This document shows, piece by piece, positions 12,976 through 16,994 of a stretch of DNA of 16,994 nt. Every line of letters starts with the position of its first letter. The first letter of the stretch is position 1. The stretch comes from an uncultured Collinsella sp. (GTDB lineage Bacteria; Actinomycetota; Coriobacteriia; Coriobacteriales; Coriobacteriaceae): the NCBI GenBank assembly GCA_900752475.1, contig CAADVJ010000041.1, forward strand, positions 1 to 16,994, written 5' to 3'. The translations under genes were made by a program, and so were the position numbers. The notes below the pieces were generated by a model. That model made no database searches, had not been told where the DNA came from, and saw only the letters and a program-made list of their open reading frames with translations.

Positions 12976-13014
12976 TAAACAAAAACGCATCCGTCCTAGT
13001 CTAAGACGGATGCG
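12976..13014 (-). terminator. Intrinsic terminator after the first-listed pfkB gene
   Basis: On the minus strand a 10-bp perfect stem (13014-13005 with 12995-12986, CGCATCCGTC) with a 9-base loop is followed by TTTTTGTTTA (12985-12976). It ends the kinase transcript 33 bases after its stop. Confidence 0.88.
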
Positions 13015-13047
13015 AAATAGTCAAACTATTCAGACAAGGTGCCGGAA

Positions 13048-13980
13048 CTAGCAGACCTGGCGAACCCCGATGTGCTTCTTATATTCGTCCACCTTGGCAA
13101 AATCGCCCAGACCGGGGCACTCGACCACGTTGGCGCCGGTGGCCATCGAAAGACGCAAGGCATCCTCGACGCGCTCGGGGGCGTCGTGCCACACGGACAA
13201 GAAGGCAGCGAGCGAGGAATCGCCGGCGCACACCGTCGACAGCAGCTTGACGTCGAAGGTGCGGTTGGCAAACCAGATATGCTCGCCGTTGGAGAAGTAC
13301 GCGCCGTCGCCACCGAGGGTCAGCAGCACGTTCTTGGCGCCCTTGGCGTGCAGCTCGGCCATCGCGCCCTTGACGGACTCGTCGTCGCCACCGCTCACCT
13401 TGATGCCAAAGATGTCGAGCAGCTCGTCATCATTGGGCTTGATCAGCAGCGGCTCCATGGCAATGAGGTCTGCCAGCTGATGGCTCGAGATATCGAGGAC
13501 GAACTCGGCCCCCTTGGCCTTGACGCGGCGCAGGACCTCGGCCAGGAAGCCCTCGGAAGTGTTGGGAGGCAGCGAGCCGCTGATGACCAAGCAGGTCATG
13601 TCATCGAGCGAATCGATGAGCTCAAACATCTCCTGCTCGTTGGCCTCGTTGATGGCGGCACCGGCGTTGACCATGTTGTACTCGGTGTCGGGGCCGGCGT
13701 TGAGGAACACGTTGACGCGCGTGATGCCGTCGGTCCACACGGGCTTGACGGGCACGCCCAGGGCCTCGGCGCCCTTGACGATGAACTCGCCCGAGAAGCC
13801 AGCGAAGAAGCCCAGGATCGTGGTGTCGACACCGTAGTGGTCAAGCGTAAACGAGACGTTGAGGCCCTTGCCGTTGGGCGTATAGACCGCGTTGCGGGTA
13901 CGCGTGACTGTGTTGGCGGAAAGACCGTCGCAGGCAATGTTGTAGTCAATGGCGGGATTTGCAGTGAGCGTGTAAATCAT
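13048..13980 (-). CDS. PfkB-family sugar-phosphate kinase (1-phosphofructokinase-like), copy A
   Basis: 310 residues, the size of 1-phosphofructokinase (FruK) and LacC tagatose-6-phosphate kinase. Seen: MIYTLTANPAIDYN (family TLNPAID), TPNGKGLNVSF (38-48, family GGKGxNVA with Asn for the first Gly), GFFAGFSGEFI, VWTDGITRVN, VISGSLPP and the C-terminal CAGDSSLAAFL with the catalytic Asp. The usual GAGD is CAGD here, and the paralog next door shares this change. The start is placed at 13980, with AAAGGAA five bases upstream, rather than 13995. It is separated from copy B by a strong terminator, so it needs its own promoter; a -10-like TATACT lies at 14020-14015. With ptsI nearby, phosphorylation of a PTS-imported sugar phosphate such as fructose-1-phosphate is likely but not proven. 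Confidence 0.88.
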   Translation of the reverse strand: MIYTLTANPAIDYNIACDGLSANTVTRTRNAVYTPNGKGLNVSFTLDHYGVDTTILGFFAGFSGEFIVKGAEALGVPVKPVWTDGITRVNVFLNAGPDTEYNMVNAGAAINEANEQEMFELIDSLDDMTCLVISGSLPPNTSEGFLAEVLRRVKAKGAEFVLDISSHQLADLIAMEPLLIKPNDDELLDIFGIKVSGGDDESVKGAMAELHAKGAKNVLLTLGGDGAYFSNGEHIWFANRTFDVKLLSTVCAGDSSLAAFLSVWHDAPERVEDALRLSMATGANVVECPGLGDFAKVDEYKKHIGVRQVC

Positions 13981-14014
13981 GAATGTTCCTTTCACGAAGC
14001 AACGTGTTAATGAA

Positions 14015-14020
14015 AGTATA
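14015..14020 (-). promoter_or_regulatory. Possible -10 box for pfkB copy A
   Basis: TATACT on the minus strand, 35 bases before the start codon and downstream of the copy B terminator. The -35 region is poor (TAGCCT at 17-base spacing), so this promoter may be weak or need an activator. Confidence 0.35.
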
Positions 14021-14109
14021 TTCCACGCATAGACAAAAGGCTAGGACAACTCGGTGAACGGTGTGGAAGCGATGAAGTACGGCAGGACACGTCTCCCCCA
14101 TGGCGGAAC

Positions 14110-14141
14110 AAAAAAGGCGCCCCGGCCGAAACCGGGGCGCC
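14110..14141 (-). terminator. Intrinsic terminator after pfkB copy B
   Basis: On the minus strand GGCGCCCCGG (14141-14132) pairs perfectly with CCGGGGCGCC (14125-14116) around TTTCGG, followed by TTTTTT (14115-14110). It isolates copy B and ptsI from copy A. Confidence 0.92.
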
Positions 14142-14169
14142 GCATGCGCACGAATATGTCGCGTTTCGA

Positions 14170-15102
14170 TTACTGACGATCGAGCTTGCGGACAGCAACG
14201 CGCTTGCTGTACTCGTCGACGTGACCAAAGTCGCCAATACCGACGGACTCGGCGACGTTGGCGCCGGTGGCCATAGCGAGCTTCATGGCCTCCTCGACGT
14301 TGTCGCGATCCCTGTACCACTTGTGCAGGAACGCAGCGAGGGTGCAATCGCCGGCGCAGACGGAAGAAACCAGCTTGATGTTGAACTCACGCTTGGCGTC
14401 CCAGATGTCCTCGCCGTTGGAGAAGTAAGCGTCGCCGCGGCTACCGCGGGTGAGCAGCACGTTCTGAACGCCAGCGTCGTGAGCCATCTTCATGGCAACG
14501 CGAACCTCGTCGTCGGTATCGACCGGCACGCCGAAGATGGCCTTCATCTCGTGATGGTTCGGCTTGATGAGCAGCGGCTTCTTGTGAGCGAGCTCCTTGA
14601 GCTTGTCGGAGGACAGGTCCAAGACGACGTCGGCGCCACGAGCCTGAGCGTGCTCCATGACCTGAGCCAGGAAGTCAGGCGTAGCTTTGGGAGGCACGGA
14701 GCCGGAAACGATCAGGCACTCGAGATCGCCCGCGGTGTCCAGGATGTTGTAGAGCTCCTCCTGGTGCTGCGGCGTGATCGGAGCACCCGGGTTCAGGATG
14801 CCGTACTCGTGCTGGCCATCGTTGACGTAGGTGTTAATGCGCGTGATACCGTCGGTCCAGACCGGGCGGCAGAGGCAACCCAGGTTCATGACCTCCTCGA
14901 CGATGAACTTGCCCGTGAAGCCAGCGAAGAAGCCGAGCGCGACGGTGTCGACGCCCATCTTCTTAAAGGCGAAGGACACGTCGAGGCCCTTGCCGTTAGC
15001 CGTGTAGCTGGCCGAGCCGGTGCGGACGTTCTCGTCGGGCTCGAGCGGAGAGCTCGAAACCGTCATGTCGACAGCCGGGTTAGCGGTTAGCGTGTAGAAC
15101 AT
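14170..15102 (-). CDS. PfkB-family sugar-phosphate kinase (1-phosphofructokinase-like), copy B
   Basis: 310 residues, a clear paralog of copy A along its whole length. Seen: MFYTLTANPAVDM, TANGKGLDVSFAF, GFFAGFTGKFIVEE, VWTDGITRINTYV, LIVSGSVPPKATPDF, LLIKPNHHEMKAIFG and SVCAGDCTLAAFL with the catalytic Asp. Compared with copy A, the conserved GKGxNV Asn is Asp (GKGLDV), a position that contacts substrate in the family, and the GGDGAYF segment reads GSRGDAYF. The two enzymes may therefore differ in substrate. A GGGGG-type ribosome binding site lies eight bases upstream. It follows ptsI after 74 bases that contain a hairpin but no T-run, so they are probably co-transcribed. Exact substrate uncertain. 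Confidence 0.88.
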   Translation of the reverse strand: MFYTLTANPAVDMTVSSSPLEPDENVRTGSASYTANGKGLDVSFAFKKMGVDTVALGFFAGFTGKFIVEEVMNLGCLCRPVWTDGITRINTYVNDGQHEYGILNPGAPITPQHQEELYNILDTAGDLECLIVSGSVPPKATPDFLAQVMEHAQARGADVVLDLSSDKLKELAHKKPLLIKPNHHEMKAIFGVPVDTDDEVRVAMKMAHDAGVQNVLLTRGSRGDAYFSNGEDIWDAKREFNIKLVSSVCAGDCTLAAFLHKWYRDRDNVEEAMKLAMATGANVAESVGIGDFGHVDEYSKRVAVRKLDRQ

Positions 15103-15129
15103 TTACAGTACCCCCTGTATATGTGAGGG

Positions 15130-15159
15130 CCGCGTGGCCGGCCCATTCCAACCACGCGG
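15130..15159 (-). promoter_or_regulatory. Intercistronic hairpin between ptsI and pfkB copy B
   Basis: CCGCGTGG (15130-15137) pairs with CCACGCGG (15152-15159), 14-base loop, no T-tract on either strand. It could set relative expression by mRNA processing or protection. Confidence 0.45.
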
Positions 15160-15176
15160 TTACCTCTGATACCAAA

Positions 15177-16880
15177 TTAACGAGCTGCGGACTCGAGCAG
15201 TGCCTTGACCTCGGCGGCGGTGTTGCAGGCGAGCGCCTTCTCGGCGAGCTCGTCGCACTCGGCCTTGGTCCACTGGCTGATGGTCTTGCGGGCGCGCAGG
15301 ATCGACGGAGCGCTCATCGAGAACTCCTCCAGGCCCCAGCTGATCAGCAGCGGCTCGAGCAGCGGATCGGCAGCGGCCTCGCCGCACATACCGACCATGA
15401 TGCCGGCCTTGACGCCGCTCTCGATGATGTTCTTGAGCGAGCGGAGCACGGCGGGATAGTACACCTGGTACAGGTTAGAGATGGTGTCGTTGCCACGATC
15501 GGCGCACATGGTGTAGCCGATGAGGTCGTTGGTGCCGATGGAGAAGAAGTCGGCGACCTCGGCCAGACGGTCTGCGAGCAGCGAAGCGGCGGGCGTCTCG
15601 ACCATGATGCCGACCTCGATGTTCTCGTTGAACTTGCGACCCTCTTCGGTCAGCTCGGCCTTGCACTGCTCGACGAGCTCCTTGACAGCCAAAACCTCCT
15701 CAACGCAGGTGACGAGCGGGATCATGATCTTGACGTCACCGAAGGCGCTAGCGCGCAGCAGAGCGCGGAGCTGGACCTTGTACTGGTCGGGATTGGCCAG
15801 GCAGTAACGCACGGCGCGGAAGCCCATGAAGGGGTTATCTTCCTTGACCATGTGCAGATACGGAATCTCCTTGTCGCCACCCACATCGAGCGTGCGGATG
15901 ATGACCGGAGCACCCTTGAGCGCGCTGGCGACCTTACGGTAGGCGTTGAACTGCTCCTCCTCGGAAGGAAGCTCAGCAGAGTCCATGAACAGGAACTCGG
16001 AGCGGAACAGACCGATGGCCTCGGCGTCGTGATCGAGCGCGTTGGGCACGTCATCGGGGTTACCGATGTTGCAGGCGATGATCTTCTTGATGCCATCGGC
16101 AGTCACGGACGGCTTGCCACGGAAGGCCTCGAGGGCTGCCTTCTCGGCAGCGAAGGCCTCGGCCTTGGCGGTGTAGGCGGCGAGCGTCTCCTCGTCGGGA
16201 TCGGCCTCGACGATACCCTTGCCACCGTCGACGACAACGGTCATACCGTTGCGCAGCGCGGTGCAGCTGTTGGAAACCGAAAGGACAGCCGGGATCTCGA
16301 GGGCGCGCGCAATGATCGCGGAGTGCGACGTGCGGCCACCGGTCTCGGTGACGATACCGGCAACGTGGGCCTTATCGATCGTGGCGGTCATGGACGGCGT
16401 GAGGTCGTGCACGACAACGACGGTGTTCTCGGGCAGGACGGAGAGGTCGACGACCTCCTTGCCCAGCAGCTCAGCCAGAATACCGGTGCGGATGTCGGCG
16501 ATGTCGGCCGCACGCAGACGGAACATCTCGTCGTCCATGGACAGGAACATGTTCTCGAACATGGTCGAGGTGTCCATGAGCGCCTGCTCGGCGCAGGTAC
16601 CGCCGTCAATGGCGGCGGTGATGGCGTCGGTCATCCCCGGGTCCTGAGCCAGGACAATGTGTCCGCTCATGATCTCGGCCTCGGCCTCGCCCACCGTCTC
16701 CTTCATGTGGTCGGCCTGAGCCTGGGTCTTCTCGCAGAAGACCGAAAGAGCGGACTGATAGCGCTCCTTCTCTGCTGCCGAATCAGCAACCTCGTGCGGC
16801 TCAAACGTCAAGTCGGGATCGACGGCGACCATGACGGTGCCGATACCGATGCCCTCGGAAGCGTTGACTCCCTGATACAT
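15177..16880 (-). CDS. ptsI: Enzyme I of the sugar phosphotransferase system (PEP-protein phosphotransferase)
   Basis: 567 residues, typical for Enzyme I (about 570). It takes phosphate from phosphoenolpyruvate and passes it to HPr in the cytoplasm. Seen: MYQGVNASEGIGIG at the N-terminus (family MxGIxASPGIAIG), the phospho-His loop GGRTSHSAIIAR (181-192, His 186), DGIKKIIACNIGNP, GLFRSEFLFMD (290-300), TLDVGGDKE (330-338), MGFRAVR (352-358), MVETPAA (426-432), FFSIGTNDL (445-453) and the active-site GMCGEAAADP (Cys 499). The start at 16880 fits the family and the AGAGAGGA upstream better than ATG 16886, which nearly touches it; the frame extends further up without support. Upstream are a promoter-like pair and the terminator of another gene. 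No HPr gene is in the window. Confidence 0.96.
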   Translation of the reverse strand: MYQGVNASEGIGIGTVMVAVDPDLTFEPHEVADSAAEKERYQSALSVFCEKTQAQADHMKETVGEAEAEIMSGHIVLAQDPGMTDAITAAIDGGTCAEQALMDTSTMFENMFLSMDDEMFRLRAADIADIRTGILAELLGKEVVDLSVLPENTVVVVHDLTPSMTATIDKAHVAGIVTETGGRTSHSAIIARALEIPAVLSVSNSCTALRNGMTVVVDGGKGIVEADPDEETLAAYTAKAEAFAAEKAALEAFRGKPSVTADGIKKIIACNIGNPDDVPNALDHDAEAIGLFRSEFLFMDSAELPSEEEQFNAYRKVASALKGAPVIIRTLDVGGDKEIPYLHMVKEDNPFMGFRAVRYCLANPDQYKVQLRALLRASAFGDVKIMIPLVTCVEEVLAVKELVEQCKAELTEEGRKFNENIEVGIMVETPAASLLADRLAEVADFFSIGTNDLIGYTMCADRGNDTISNLYQVYYPAVLRSLKNIIESGVKAGIMVGMCGEAAADPLLEPLLISWGLEEFSMSAPSILRARKTISQWTKAECDELAEKALACNTAAEVKALLESAAR

Positions 16881-16904
16881 TCCCATTCCTCTCTCCGTGT
16901 CATG

Positions 16905-16934
16905 TGATAAAGCGTTTTGCCATATCCATGACAA
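16905..16934 (-). promoter_or_regulatory. Probable ptsI promoter
   Basis: On the minus strand: -35 TTGTCA (16934-16929), 18-base spacer, -10 TTATCA (16910-16905), 24 bases before the start codon. The -35 box overlaps the T-tract of the upstream terminator. Confidence 0.45.
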
Positions 16935-16968
16935 AAGAGCGCAGCTACCTTACAACAGGTCACTGCGC
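16932..16968 (-). terminator. Intrinsic terminator of a gene to the right of the window
   Basis: On the minus strand GCGCAG (16968-16963) pairs with CTGCGC (16944-16939), with inner ACCT/AGGT pairing, followed by TCTTTTG (16938-16932). It ends a minus-strand transcript that starts beyond the window. Confidence 0.7.
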
Positions 16969-16994
16969 CCCCAAATATGAACTTAGTTGTTCAA

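Noticed and set aside
11504..13051. 515-codon plus-strand frame
   Set aside because: Antisense to cca, which has all class II nucleotidyltransferase motifs.
14221..15090. 289-codon plus-strand frame
   Set aside because: Antisense shadow of pfkB copy B; no motif or ribosome binding site.
15123..16907. 594-codon plus-strand frame, longer than ptsI
   Set aside because: It is exactly antisense to ptsI, whose motifs are unmistakable; long antisense frames are expected with this codon bias.
1..16994. CRISPR array, prophage or toxin-antitoxin module
   Set aside because: No regularly spaced repeats, phage genes or paired small toxin/antitoxin frames were found.

Overview
The window looks like chromosomal DNA of a high-GC gut actinobacterium of the Coriobacteriia, most likely Collinsella or a close relative. 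This is inferred from gene content and the style of the proteins (Enzyme I beside paired PfkB kinases, a radical SAM / TetR pair, exported tetrapyrrole-related lipoproteins); no database search was possible.

Region 1 (1-7190) concerns corrinoids and tetrapyrroles. On the minus strand a cobalt-precorrin-4 C11-methyltransferase (cbiF) is followed after one base by the 5' part of cbiD, which carries an in-frame amber codon near its start and runs off the left edge. Divergent from these, a sigma70-type promoter leads into a ~360-nt leader that resembles a cobalamin riboswitch and contains a likely intrinsic terminator. It leads into a five-gene plus-strand operon: a Tat-exported CbiK-like chelatase lipoprotein, a small lipoprotein, a solute-binding lipoprotein with an extra N-terminal beta domain, a FecCD/BtuC-type permease, and an ABC ATPase with an extra C-terminal domain. 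Together these look like a cell-surface system that handles and imports a metal-tetrapyrrole or its metal, controlled by B12.

Region 2 (7191-11035) holds a radical SAM protein of unknown function (+), a convergent TetR regulator (-) and a polytopic UPF0104/LPG-synthase-TM membrane protein (-). Copies of a short repeat (core GCGGTGRAATA) flank the radical SAM gene, two of them as a 20-bp inverted repeat. A 17-bp perfect hairpin separates the convergent genes.

Region 3 (11036-12985) holds two identical tandem tRNA-Glu(CTC) genes with their own promoter and terminator (-) and, just upstream of them, the CCA-adding enzyme (-).

Region 4 (12986-16994) is sugar phosphotransfer metabolism on the minus strand: ptsI (Enzyme I) and two tandem paralogous PfkB-family sugar-phosphate kinases, each kinase ending in a clear intrinsic terminator. 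A further terminator at the right edge marks the end of a gene outside the window. The most unusual material is the riboswitch-controlled, exported-chelatase transport operon, together with the amber codon in cbiD.
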